A stretch of 64,000 nt of DNA from Sphagnum compactum. Taxonomy: Eukaryota > Bryophyta > Sphagnopsida > Sphagnales. Shown piece by piece: positions 33,140 through 45,845 of this stretch; the first letter of the stretch is position 1, and the number at the start of each line of letters is the position of its first letter. The stretch is from NCBI GenBank assembly GCA_965153455.1, contig OZ234493.1, positions 36,322,213 through 36,386,212 on the forward strand, in the 5' to 3' direction. The notes under the pieces were generated by a model. It worked only from the letters and a program-made list of their open reading frames with translations, ran no database searches and was not told the origin of the DNA. The position numbers and the translations under genes were made by a program.

Positions 33140-35149
33140 GTTTCGGATAGGGTTGCTACTTGTTATGGGTTAGTGTTATGGATGCAAGATAGAGAGGAGA
33201 CGAATGACTTAGTACACATTCATAAACAAGAGCCTCTTCATCATTCAGCTACTGCCCCTCATGGGTATGGGCTCTATGCTAGTTACATCCAAGTAAATCT
33301 AGGGCTAGTGTAGGCAGTTGAAAGTGGGGTTGAGTAATGGGGGAAGTAGAAAAGGGTAGGGTTTTGAAGGGCCAATGGCCTTATGAATTGGCCTTCAAGG
33401 GAGGTCATGCTTTGATTTGCGGTTATTGAGGATGATGAAATATAGTGATTGGATGAGATTTAGGTGTATGTGGATTTGTAAAAAAATTATGGTGAGAGTG
33501 AGATGTGGAATCATGCTTGTAAAGAGGAGGATGTGTGCAAGGGTATTCCTTTGCTTTGACCAACAGTGAGGACTATGAGGGATCCAATAGTCATCTTTGT
33601 GAGTGGAAGGTGCTCAAGAGAGGGTTGCATTCCTTGAGTTCTTGAGTGATAGCAACTTTTGGGAATTTGTTGTGACAATATTTGAAGTCAAGGGATTGGA
33701 TGCAAATTGAAGGGGTGAGATTGGTAGAAAGGGGAGGATATTTGGGAGTAATTGGACAAGACAAGAGCATTTTGAGTGAGAAAAAAACCACAAAAGCAAC
33801 CAAGGGGCACTGTGGTTGAAAAATCAACTAAAGCAATCGGAAGCATCTTCATCTAGTAGAATGGTGAGTGAGGAGGAATTGTCAGATGTGCCATAACATA
33901 CACCCATATTTCCCTTTTCTTTTCATTATCTTAGGTCAAAAATGATGATGCACAATTTTTTTAAATAATAATTTCTTGCAACCAATAAATTTTTTTAACA
34001 TGCACTCATGAAGGTCTAGTTTTTTTTTCTTTTGATTCTTTATTTTCTTGTATTTAGGCTACGTATTTCATTACATGTGAATGGTGTAAACCAATGTTGG
34101 GCTGGTATCAAGAAAATGATGAGAACTGCCGATGTTTTCAAGCTGTTTTCAAGCCGATTCTCACCTTGAAGACCAACAAATATCACAACTAGCAATATAG
34201 GCCATATAATATCCACCTCATTCTGACACCAATGAAAATTGGTACCATGAGATGGTATTTTTCCAAAAACTTGATACTCAAGTCAAGTAAGGTAATGGAA
34301 AACACCTAAGTTTGGTTTTCAGTTTTAAGGGTCTAGTATAGGTCATAGGTAGGGCCTTAGAGTCTAAGATGGTTGGTGAAGTTTCTAAATAGGTTTTTAG
34401 ACTACAGTTTCTAAGTTTTTATATTTTTAGGCTTTATAGTTTTCAAAAGTTTCCAATTAAGGTATCCAAGGAAATAGGGTTTAGTTCTTAGGTTAGTGGC
34501 AATGCAATAGGTATATCTTACAAAGAGGCGCTTCACAAAGATAAATGGCACCAAACACTTTTCATGCCTTTGACATTATTATTCATTCCCCAACTTTATT
34601 TTCCGCTCCTCTAGCCCTATTCTTTACATTTTCAACTTTGTTCTTTGAGCTTTACTCTTTGCACCTCCAGCCTTGCTCTTCATCCCCCTAGCCATGCTTC
34701 AGCCTTGTTCTTTTCACCTCTTCACTTTTCAACTTTTTTCCTCAAGCCTTGGATCTGCTTGGGGGTTACTTGCAATTGCCTAGCTCTTGTATCTCTACTC
34801 TGAATGCTTGCTCCTTTGCATGTACATAGTCCCCCCCCCCTTTCTGCCGAGTGCAAGTTTCAAGTCTAGGTGTCTTGGTTGTTATTGGATTAGTACAACT
34901 CAAGCTTTGAATCAATTTTATTTTTTAAAATACATTATTAGTTAGCTTGTTTGATAATGATGTTTGTTGGTTTGTGGTATTGGTGTTTTTTTTTGGTTTC
35001 TATTTATTATTTTGATTATTTGTTTTGTGTTTTTTTTAATGTTTCTTTGTTTATATATTTTTTTGAAAAAATAAAATAAATAAATAAACAATATAAACAA
35101 ACAAAACATTTCATGCTTTGCACACTTTTGGTCATAGTGCGAATATAAT
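33140..35149. other. No recognisable gene
   Basis: AT-rich DNA with short frames only. A loose repetition of AGCCTTG-TTCTT type motifs is visible at about 34600-34740, and a C-run at about 34830. No domain is recognised. Confidence 0.45.
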
Positions 35150-38100
35150 TATAGTTATTTGGACTTTTCGATGGGATATAAATCCCTAAGTGAGGTCATT
35201 CAATTTAATTTTTTGGATTTGAGATCACACCATTTTCTCATGTTGTGTTGTGTCAAAAGCTATATATCATGAATTTCACAATTTATCTTAGCAAGAAAAA
35301 ACTTACAAAAATGAAAATCGATAGAAAGAAAAAGGTTGTTTTGGGTGAAAGCACATTACGGTGTAAACAATTTTAGAGAAAACTAAGACTACATATAGTA
35401 TAAAAAATAATAACATGTAAGATTTCACTCATTTTAAATTTTTTTTTAAATCACATGTAGTTCATTTGAGCTTCAAACATAAAATAAGTTATTAAACCCA
35501 TCATATATAATTGATTGGTAGTTGTATTATTGTTTAAAAATAAACTAATAATTTTATAAACATTGATTTAAAACCCCTATTTTATCATAGATTATCATTT
35601 TTTATTAATTTTGAAAATCCATTTTTTTATTTGAAATGGTAAAAACAACACTTAACCCATTTACATCTTCAATGGAAGAACATTTTACAACCTTAAAATA
35701 TCAAAAATTTCATCATTATAACATCATAATGTACTAACAAATGTTTTTAAGACATTTGATATGAATTTCACAACTTGAACAGAAATTGAAAATTTTAAAG
35801 AAAAAAATTCTTTTTCATGGTTGTCTTTTTACATGTGCAAAATTTCATGGATAAACTACCATTAAATCTAATCCTTCGTAATCATTTTGTATCATTGCAA
35901 CATTGTGATAGGGCTATTGCAAAGTGAAAATGTACTCCAATTACTAATTAATTTGTTCATATTTGCTCCAATTTCATGATACAATGATATATTGGGATGT
36001 AAACCACCATTAATTGAAAATTTTATTCACAAAATGTTTTCCAAACATCCACCATGATATATCAAGGTTCCACAAGTATCAAAAATATTAAACTATCATA
36101 GTTTTTTGTTTACACCATAATGTGCTTTCACCCTTTTCTCTAAGTTGTGAAAGTATGATGCTTAAGTCAAAAGCATCTATTTCCAAAATAAATGGTTTAG
36201 AAAAGTTGCATGAATCAAAAGTGGGGTAGTCATCAAAAAGTTTTCAAAGATTGAACAACAAATTCCATTTTAGATCCCCAAACAAAAGTTTGATTTTTTT
36301 GAGTTAGGTGAAAGGTGGGGCCATAGTCAAGGAATAATGTACAATGAAGCATTAATAAAAGTGGACAAATTTTTTAAAGCATTGAACATCATGAACAAAA
36401 GCTAGGGTAACCCAATTCGCAATGGTTTGGACCTTATGAAAATCCATGCAAATGCCATCTCCGAAAAAATATACTCGTAAACTTCCACTTCAATTTGATG
36501 GAATTCACATTTCTTCAACTTAATGTAGAATCCAACTTCTTAAACTTTTCCAAAACAAATTGAATGTCATTAATGTTCCTTCATGTTCTTGGAAAAAATG
36601 GGATGTCATCAATGTAACAAACCATGGAATCATCCAAATATTCATAGAAAACATCATTCATCAAATGTTGAAAAATAATAGGTGCATTAATAAGGCCAAA
36701 AGGCATCACCACATATTCAAAATGGCCATAATAAGTTCAAAATCAATCTTTTATTCATCACCTCCTCAAATATGCACTAAATTATATGCACCACATAACA
36801 ACCTGGTGAAAACTTTAACATGATTTAATTGATCCAACAAACCTGATATCATAAATAAAGGGTTTTCGATATTGATGGTGAGTTGATTTAGTTCACAATA
36901 ATCAACAACATTCATAAAGAACCATTTTTCTTCTTGACAAGTAAGATCAAAGTGGCAATTAAAGATTTAGAATGCCAAATGAATCCTTTATTGAGATTTT
37001 CGTCAATATACTCTCAAAATGCCATTAATTCATCTTGGGAGAAGTTGTAAATGGGTCCAAATAAGGGTCATGCTCCTTCTTCAAGGTCGATCGCACAATT
37101 GTATGTTTGATGTTTAAACAACATGTCAACATTTTTCTTTTCAAAAACATTTTTGTATGTTTGGTATATTAGAAAAATCTCATATATATTAAAAGAACAT
37201 ATATCAAGAATGCATTTCCTTTTTTAATAGCTTACATGAAATCTCATCTTCCCACAAACAAAAGCTTTGAATGTTTAGGTCTTTGCACACTTTTAGGCTT
37301 CTTATCACACACAAGATTTTGTATACATGTATCAAGTTTTGGATTATCTTCTAATGCACCTAGATGGTAATCTTGATTTTCACCAAACCAACCTATGGGC
37401 AAAGCCTTGCATTTTGATGTTTCTTCCTTTGGCACTTCAAAATAGGAATTCCTTTTATTCCAATCCATTTGTAAACTGTGTAGAATGAACCAAATAACCC
37501 AATGATGGGTTTGTTGGAGATGAAATGACATTGAAAACAATTTTGCTTCAACGTGACCCAATGGTAATCTCCAATGCCTTGGTTTTATGCATCAAAAATT
37601 CTAAAAAAGACTTCAATCATCAATAACCTCCATTGCCATCAACATGGTCTTCTTCATTAGGGGCAGTTTAAGTTGTCACACTAAGTCCTTATCAATGAAA
37701 CATGCAAATGCACTAAAATCAAGCACAACTTTAATCTTCATTATCATAGGCTTATTACATTTGATTGTGATTGGCAACAAAAACAAGGTGTTGGGTTTGA
37801 AAATAGGTTAGGATCATTTTGATCACATGATCCATCGAGGTCCAGTCTCACATTGCTTACTAAGACTAGATGTCTTCATTTCCCAAATCTTCAAGATGAG
37901 GGGTGTTGATAGAAATGGCCTTAATCAACGAGTTATGTGTTACATTTGCTTCTTTGGACAGTTGTTAGTAATGTGACCTAATTATTCAAAATACAAACAT
38001 AATTTGTTTGTAGTTCATCATTGGTTTTCTTGTTCCATGAATGGTTTGAATCGCATTTTATCAATTTGCATGGAATCGTCTCTTAATGCATATGCCATCA

Positions 38101-38700
38101 ATGGGGATAATTTGGTCAACATGAAAAAAAATTATAGTGGTGACAACTCCCAACATGTTTCCTAATGTCATTCAAAAAACCTTTTGTCACATCGGATAAT
38201 TTGGGCAATGGCTTGATTCAATGTCATAAGATTTAACATTGTGATCAATAAATCTTTGACATCACTAAGTAATCCAAATCAGAATTGACACATGAATGCA
38301 GCTTCATCCCACAAAATGTCGCATGCCAATTGTTAAAACTTAAATGCATACACAATTGTTAAACGAGGTCGTTGGCCACACAATCACAACTTGCTTGTTG
38401 ATGTGCACTCCTTGTCTAAATCTTCAAAAATGGTATTAAATTCTTCAACAAAATTTGCTTCAAATTCATTCAACAATGAATATTGACACTCTAACGAAAA
38501 TAAATCACACTAAGTTTGTGCCTAATAGCAACGTTCCAATAAGACCAACTTGGTTTAGGCCACTTGGGTAACAATGTGGGTGCAACTGAATGACTAGATG
38601 CACTTGGTTGAGAAAACCTTGAAACTTTGAACACATCCCATCAAAACTTGTCAAGAAAACTGATTTGTGATTCTTTTGTTTAGGGTGGTGTTATAGGAAC
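35150..38700 (-). mobile_element. Degenerate Ty3/gypsy LTR-retrotransposon, gag-pol remnant
   Basis: Minus-strand similarity runs in the canonical order. A gag core (about 38680-38150) has FDGMCSKFQGFLNQVHLVI. A zinc knuckle (37957-37999) has its second Cys replaced by Phe and an internal stop. An aspartic protease region (about 37745-37244) has FSAFACFIDKDLV, where the DSGA-like catalytic site reads DFSA. An RT (about 36960-36380) has PLFMISGLLDQLNHVKVFT and a preserved YIDD box (about 36610). The RNase H start (about 36200-36134) is interrupted by the element at 35343-36133 and resumes at 35342-35200. Many stops and frameshifts are present. No integrase, LTRs or primer-binding site are recognised. 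Old and inactive. Confidence 0.82.
35343..36133. mobile_element. 791-bp non-autonomous TIR element nested in the gypsy RNase H
   Basis: 35343-35370 and 36106-36133 are 28-bp inverted repeats with one mismatch. The outer end reads GGGTGAAAGCACATTA and the inner part GGTGTAAACAA. The interior is AT-rich and non-coding. Both flanks carry AAAA, compatible with a 4-bp target duplication, and RNase H similarity stops at one edge and resumes at the other. A related end occurs at 178-195. The TIR does not match a family I recognise. Confidence 0.82.
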
Positions 38701-39399
38701 ACACCCCAATGATGTTGATGTTTGCATACTTTGGAAATGAACAATGGACTTATGAAGTGATTAATTTTCTTGTTGCATGAGTCCAAATGCAAAAGGATTT
38801 TTTCTATGGATGTGACCATCTTTTTTTTTGGTGTTAACATGATTATAGAACACATAAAATGTGACTTTTACAAGAGGTGGGTGATCCACAACCTCAACCA
38901 CAATTCCAAAACAAAAACAATCCACAATATCAAAAAATAATAATTATAGTTTGAAAAAGAAAGGAATTCATACTTAACTCCAAAAAATAAAACTTTGTCA
39001 ACGACAAAAATATATGTAGAATGGGAGTTTGTTCAAACTATCATGGGCATGAAAACTATGAAAACAAATGATGGAAAGATAAACATAAGTCTAAATCCAA
39101 ACACAAAAACATAAGAACTAAAGCAAAACCACAGAAAGCTAAAAAAAAAGCGCATGAAATGTGCAAACAAAAGTGCAAACAAACCTTTATTGAGATAAAA
39201 CATGAAAACGTAAACACAAAAATAATAGAAATTGTTATGAAATAAGATCATACTTCAAACCAGTGTTAAAGAGACTAAACGTAGTGGGGGTCTTATTTTC
39301 TTATTTATATCCCTATGGGGACCTAGCTCAATGAAGATTCCATAGAGATTTTCATATGCCCACTAAAAAGGAAATATTCTTAAGTGGCCTTCTAATTAC
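38701..39399. other. No recognisable gene; flank of the gypsy remnant
   Basis: A-rich stretches with no coding similarity. It could include an unrecognised 5' LTR of the gypsy relic, but no paired LTR was found. Confidence 0.4.
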
Positions 39400-39900
39400 A
39401 AATAATTATTGGTTATTTTAAGTTATTTTTGTTTAAGTCGTTTTAAATTATTCCATGTTAAGTTATTTCATGTTATTATACCTTACATTATTTTTGGTTT
39501 ATTTTTGTTATTATATTTTAGGCTATTCTCAACTATTATAAGTTATTTTACTTTAGTTTATTCAAGCTTTTTTTTTAATATTCTAAGTTATTCCACCTTA
39601 AATTTTTTTAAATAAATTTTTTTAGGCTACTTTAGGTTATTGTATTATATTCCATGTGATTTTAAGTTGTTTTATCTTATGTTATTATAACTTATTATAA
39701 CTAATTATCAAATAGCTTAAAATATAGCCTAAAATAACCTAATGAATAATTTTAAATAACATAGGGTATAATTTAGTATATTTTTAAAGACCTTCAAGTA
39801 TAACTAGGGTATAATTTAAAATAACCCAAGATATAATTTAAAATATTTTAGGTTCAATATCCTAAAATAAACTAAGTTAAAATAACTTAAAGTGATGTAG
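39400..39900. repeat. TTATTTTA-rich array with orientation switch
   Basis: From about 39410 to 39690 units such as GGTTATTTTAAGTTATTTT recur. From about 39700 to 39900 the complementary forms (CCTAAAATAACCTAA, AAAATAACTTAAAG) dominate. The whole therefore forms a large, imperfect, AT-only inverted repeat centred near 39690. Confidence 0.65.
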
Positions 39901-41343
39901 TCGACAATAAAACATCATCAAAAGAAACTTATTTATTATAATTAATTATTTCAAATATCACTTAATTATGTTAACTAATAGTGAAACATTTGATAATTAC
40001 ATAGTGAACCTTTAATAATAACACTTAATCAAGGTGAAATGATTAAATGGGATGAACTTATTTCACTTTTAATGTCTTATAATGATTTAAGCTAATAGAC
40101 TACACTCCCTTTTGTACTATTGTTTAAACATTAATGCCCCAATAGTCACAAACATAGGGTCAAAATGAACAAGATCTTTTGTAATGTGATTAGACATGTC
40201 CCACCTCCTTTAACCTAACATGTTTCCTTGTAGATTGTCTTTCTTATGTTGTAACTACTTTTGTGTTGAATCAACTCATGGACATTGGTTACTTAGCAAA
40301 GCATTCCGTATTGCCATGACCAGGAGCTTGAAATTAAGGGATGAAACTAAAATTCCACCTTCTGTAAACAGTTTGACGAAGGATAATAATGGAGTTGTTT
40401 TTAAATTAACAACCTGGGGCCAGATCTAACATCAAAAACCTAAAGCCAGATCTAAGGGTTCTTTGTTTATGAAAATTTCAAAAACCCAGAACTGCAGGTT
40501 ATAACACAATCAGAGAATCTTCCCCTACACTGGTGTAAAGGTGTAAACCTGCCAAACTTTATTGCAATAAACCATTTCAACAAGATGAGAATGAGAGGGA
40601 CAAGCGAACGACACAAGTCGCATTAAAATCTCGTCAAAATCAAAATAGTCCACATAGTCAAAGAGATGACAGAAAACACACCTCCTAGTTGGGTTGGTGG
40701 CGATGTAACCAATTGTTTGCTTCTTTTTATTTTGCTTTAGAGAAATGTTTAATCCCAGGTATCTTCCCTGAATCAGTGCAAAATGCACTTTCTCCTAGTT
40801 GACACTTTAAACAATGGATATATTTTGTCTTCTTGCCTAAGGACAAAACACAGAGGACAAAGAAACCAGTTGAAATTTTGTGAAGTTGACATCAAATTCA
40901 ACCACGAAGTTTGTCATTTGTCTTAAAGATAACAAAGCTGGAATGAAGTTGAAAACTCAACTAGGAGCTCATTCATGACTAGCTCATGATTCGCTCAATG
41001 AGATCAAGTCCAACTCTTGTCAGAAAAAAAGGACAATGTTTGGGAGTTTTTTTGACTCCCTAGTACGAACATTAAAAACTCTCAAAAGACAATTTCAACT
41101 TTTGTCTGCCAGAAGTTGAAAAGTTTGGGTGTACTGTACTTGTCAGAAAGGCAAAGGCGTCAACAAAGAGCCAACAGCGGTACTTCCGCTTTTACACTAG
41201 TATTCAATGTACACCGCCTGAATGTGAGAATTCCAACTAAATATTGGTTGATAGTGAAGATACAAAATACCTATGTTTCAACCAACACATAAGCATTAGA
41301 TCAATAATTTGTTTTGCACCTCTAAATTCGAATCCAAAGTAAG
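39901..41343. other. No recognisable gene
   Basis: Short frames at 40220-40429 (+) and 40525-40788 (-) show no family motifs. Nothing else is identified. Confidence 0.45.
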
Positions 41344-41563
41344 AAGGGGTTTGTCACACTGTGGCCTTGCCATTTATACTAAAAAGTATCTCAACTTGGC
41401 AAAAGAAGAATTATGGAAACTCAAATATTTCAACAGAAGCCAAAATATCATCTTTCAAAAAACCTCATATAGACCTATTACCTAGGGGCCAAAATCCCTT
41501 CTAATATACTCCATAATGAATCTAAACACAATTTCCTTGCCTTGGTAGGCAAGGCCAATAAAA
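41344..41563 (-). repeat. Interspersed repeat, copy B (220 bp)
   Basis: Reverse complemented, it reads TTTATTGGCCTTGCCTACCA at its start and GGCCACAGTGTGACAAACCC at its end, collinear with copy A at 32827-33139 apart from copy A's extra internal duplication. Conserved interior strings include TTTTGAAAGATGATATTTTG and GGTAATAGGTCTAT. Confidence 0.8.
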
Positions 41564-44500
41564 TCTTGGAGTATTTACAGTGTATGCTAAACATTTTCAT
41601 ATTCTTCTAACAATGTTAGAATTACAGAGACTTAGTTTACATACTTCATCCTAATGAGCAAATGTGACAACATACCTAACGTAATGAAAAGCTTGCTAAA
41701 TCTATGGCTTTGAACATAAAGAGCTACAGACTTGACCCCAATACACTTGAAATACACTTCTTTTTGCCTTGATCTTTTTGCTGTGATGATGAAGGGATTC
41801 CAAACCATAGGTGTAGCATGAAAATGATCAAATTGCTTCCAAAATCCCATGTCTAGGGTATGTGAAGATTGATGATGCATAGTACTTTGAGTGTCCAGTG
41901 ACGTTAGAGATGCCTCCCAAGTTGTGGGACCTCTTCCTCCACCAGAGTTTTTGCACAATTTCATCCTTTTCCCCACATGTTTGGCATCGATCAGGGCAGC
42001 AAATCTTATTGGTACCTTTGGTTGAATATAGATCTCTGATTGGAGTAATGCTTCTCACAAGACATTGCCAACATGTCTTACAAGCGTTTCCTTCTCTGCC
42101 CCCCATCTGACATGACATTTAAAAAATCACGTTACATTTGACAACTCAAAAAAATTCACCAAAACTGGAAATTCCAAATTTGGTAGGTTTAATCTAGTGA
42201 TTTTTTGGGGCAATTCTTCTTGTCACACCAAATATCAAAAGCGCCCTCCAATCCGTATTATTCACAATATTCCACATGAAATCATGGTGCATCAATTTAG
42301 CAAACGAGAAAATAACATATAGTGTAGTCCCAATACACATGGACATGGATGTACCTGCATTAAGACTATGGGTTTGCAGCGTTAAACATTATAGCATTAA
42401 CCAAAGACTTAATATTTTTAAACATGACATCCCTTAAACCTAAATTACTAACAGTACACCCATCCAAATAGTAACAAGTTGAATTCTGTAGAAGACATTC
42501 AAACCTTGTTGGTTTTGGAGACCTTGAAACAATACAAAGAAACAAAGTATCACTTGGATTAATGGTGGTAATAATCTCTTGCAATACAATCGAAATTGGC
42601 TTACATGGAAGTATGTGGATTGCATTTGACCAGAAGTCACTGGAAAATGAAAGCATGAGTCAGCTAAAAATGAAACCATGAAAGTAGGCCTCATCATATT
42701 AACAAGTGGTTCATATATTTGACCCAGTTTTTTCTTTGGTGCGAGCACCCTCCAATTTCACCTTTCACTGTAACAGGCACTTCTGGCTAGTGTATTTTTT
42801 CCTTTGGGTAGTGCAGTTTTTATCTCAGGGATGTCTCTTTTACTTCCCTTTTCTCAACAGACAATATTTGTGTGATGGGCATTGACGTGTGGAAAACCAA
42901 CCTTAGCTAAGGTTAGCACAGTACTAGGTAAGGTGTTCCACAATATGGGTATGGTAGGTTGCATTGAGCAAAATATATGCCAGTTTAAGAAATCTGGATA
43001 CACCATGTGTAAATGGTGTGCTTGATGAACACCCTTGACACACATTGAATCAGTGCATGTTTAGCACACAATGTGTGTATCCAAGGAATACACCATGTTT
43101 GCACATTCTCATCCCTGGCTTTAAGGAAAAAGGGGTTGTGCCAAATGATTAAAGTGCACTATACTTGCAAGCTAACTGCAACTTAGAGAGCAACAAGTGG
43201 AGCCACAAGCTTAAAATCGTCGGGGTTTTTTGTGCTTATAAAATGTTGTCAATTTACAGGAGGAATGGAATCTGCACTTTGTCATTAAATCTTGGAAAAG
43301 GTTCCTCACAAGTTGAGAAGAATCTCCAGCTATGAAGCCCAGACTGAGGGAGTCCAGCCTGGTTGATACTGCAGAGTACCATTAGTTGCAGAAAGAAAAC
43401 TACCTTACATTGAAACGGAAGAAGAACACCACCAACCAACTGAAAATACTTTGGTATAAGCTGGCCTCTCAGTTACTAATAATGATCCTTCCCAAATTCG
43501 CAGTAGCTTTCATTGAAATTCCTCCCAAACTGCAGGAAGACTTCATAGTTGGATGGTAATGGCAGGTAGCATTGTGCACACTAAAAGCATCTCAATCCAC
43601 AGCAATGTAAGTGGCCTATACACAATGCTTTGCATGAAATATAACCTTTATATAGCATGAAATAGAATTGGAACTTGTAAATATGCACATGATACAATGA
43701 TCTCCAATATAATGGCCTGTACAGAAGTACACAATACTTTACACAAAATATAGCATTTTCTTAAAGTGAAATTGAGTTTGGACTTGTAAATATGCGTTAG
43801 ACATTATGATTGGCGCAAGTGGTGACATTAAAATATTCTCTCAATTTATACAGTCCAATTTTTCATGTTTATGGGTGGAGATGGGGAAATAATTAATACT
43901 CTATATCAGATGTGGTAAACATTGCTTGAGACTAGAGACCTAGAGGGGGGTGTAGGTGGAGATGCTCTAAGACACTACCTATCAAGGCAATGTGAATGTG
44001 TTAAGAAGGGTTAATTAAGGTGCCAATGATGCTGGCATGTTTCATGCCAAAAGTCTTGGGAAAGTTGGTCACAAATTGAGAAAAATCTCCAGGTTTGGTG
44101 CTTCAGCATCTTGTGCCAAGTTGCTAAAGATTCAAGATCCCTTGTAGATGGAGGGGGGCGGGCTTTGATTCATACCTCATTTGGCTCTTGTCCTTTGCCC
44201 CTATAGGAAAGCTGTTTCCCAATGTGCTGTCCTCCTTAGTGCTGGGAAGGCCAAGACATTACATACTCCCCCATGGAACTTCACTGGGTCAAAGCAGCGG
44301 CCTGTGCAGCTCCCTCGTGGTTCTGTCACAGGTCGGACAGGTGTTGGTGGAAACTATATTTCAAACTACATTCAAATCCAGTTGCAAATAGTATCTAGAT
44401 ATATTAGCAACAAAACTCAATAACTTAATTTTTTTGGTAACATGACAAAGCAGAATATGAGATTCCCATGCAGAACACACAGTGCAAGTGAGCAAGAAAT

Positions 44501-45845
44501 GCAACTGTGAAAAACCATGTGGAGTGTGGCTTTCACCCTGTGAAGTTCGCTGAGGAGTATATTGTCCTGCCTGGCAGGGGTTTGTTAGGAAAACCCCTGA
44601 CCCACCCCCTTGGATGCTGGCTTTTGGAGTTCAATTTCTGAATTTCCAAAGCACCTTGTCACTGCATTGAACCGGTGTTGTTCTATGTTTGGGGATTTTT
44701 GTACTACGAAGCCTGGTATGTGGCAAGACCCTTAGGGCAAAGTGCTGTTCCATATGGCAGCAGCTAGTCTACTGCCAGGGATTATGTAACCCAGCACCCA
44801 CCAGGGTGCACCATACATTGGAAACTCGTTATGACTCAGTTGTGGATGGATAACAACTGAGTTATTAAAGTTCCACTTTCGTAACATATCCTGTAGACCC
44901 TCCTATTTCCCCCTCATACTACCTATGTAAGTGGGTACATATTATAGGCAAGTTTGGTGGGGAATTAAGTGGTTATCACCTAGGTAACTAAATAGCTAAT
45001 GCACTTGATGACAACCAGATAGGTAGACACATGTAGATGGTTAGTACCAAGCTAAAAAGTAGAAAATCTAAGGTACTTTGTCAACATAACAAATCCACGC
45101 ATACACCAATGAGGCCCATGACTCGAAAGTTCCACCATTCTTGAAACCAATATCTGCACAAGAGGCATGTCAATCCAGAGTGTGCTTTTTTTTAATGCGA
45201 TCCATGGATCTTCCTACATTAGACAAAGCCCAAAATGTTATTGGCCTAAATTGTGGAATCAGGGATGTGTTAAGATGATAAACTTTCCTACATTACACAA
45301 AGCCTGAAATGTTATGGACCTCAATTGTGTGATCAAGGATTTGTTAAGTTGACAAACAACCATTCGGCGTTGTTTTCTGCACACAGCAACAGGAAACTCT
45401 CTTTGGCTTTCATGAAACCTACCAAAATATTTCTTCACATTCCTCCTTGGAAACAGAAACAAATTATTCTCTCCCTATTACATACAAAACTCCCTTATCA
45501 AGTTTCCTATATTCTTAACATCAAGCTTCAGACTATTAGATCCTCACAAAGCACGAGTTGTCCACTCAGGCTACCACTTACTGCATATCAAGGAAACTGC
45601 CTTCACCTAACAATAGCTGCAGTACTTCATTCATATGCGAAAATGCATTCACCAAGTAAGAGCAAAGGAATGGCATTCACTTCATTCAGAGTAATGCCAT
45701 TTGTGCATCCATAATGTGGAGGCGCAAATGGAGGTACACCTTCCTCTTGAAAGGCATCTACACAAACTTGATAGAAACAGAACGTTTCAGGAAAACGTGC
45801 ACATCAAGTATAGCAGGCTCAGAAATCCTAATGGAACAGCTTTGA
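41564..45845. other. No supportable gene upstream of the CAP-H 3' end
   Basis: Minus-strand frames at 41632-42118 include a Cys-containing stretch (CKTCWQCLVRS, CCPDRCQTCGEK) that I cannot assign to a zinc-binding family. The other frames are short. A tandem duplication at 45210-45354 is listed separately. Confidence 0.45.
45210..45354. repeat. Tandem duplication, about 74-bp period
   Basis: CTTCCTACATTAGACAAAGC at 45210 and TTTCCTACATTACACAAAGC at 45284 start two adjacent diverged copies that remain similar to GTTAAGATGATA / GTTAAGTTGACA. It lies about 0.5 kb downstream of the CAP-H stop. Confidence 0.75.

Noticed and set aside
32827-41563. The two inverted repeat copies as LTRs or long TIRs of one 8.7-kb element
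   Set aside because: LTRs must be direct repeats. The copies differ by an internal duplication, no transposase lies between them, and the gypsy relic inside has its own unrelated structure.
41828-42118. Cys-rich minus-strand frame as a zinc-finger gene
   Set aside because: Cys spacing (CKTCWQC, CCPDRCQTCG) fits no zinc-binding pattern I know, and the frame breaks at both ends.
45325-45714. 129-residue plus-strand frame downstream of CAP-H
   Set aside because: It overlaps the tandem duplication and has no homology or introns supporting it.
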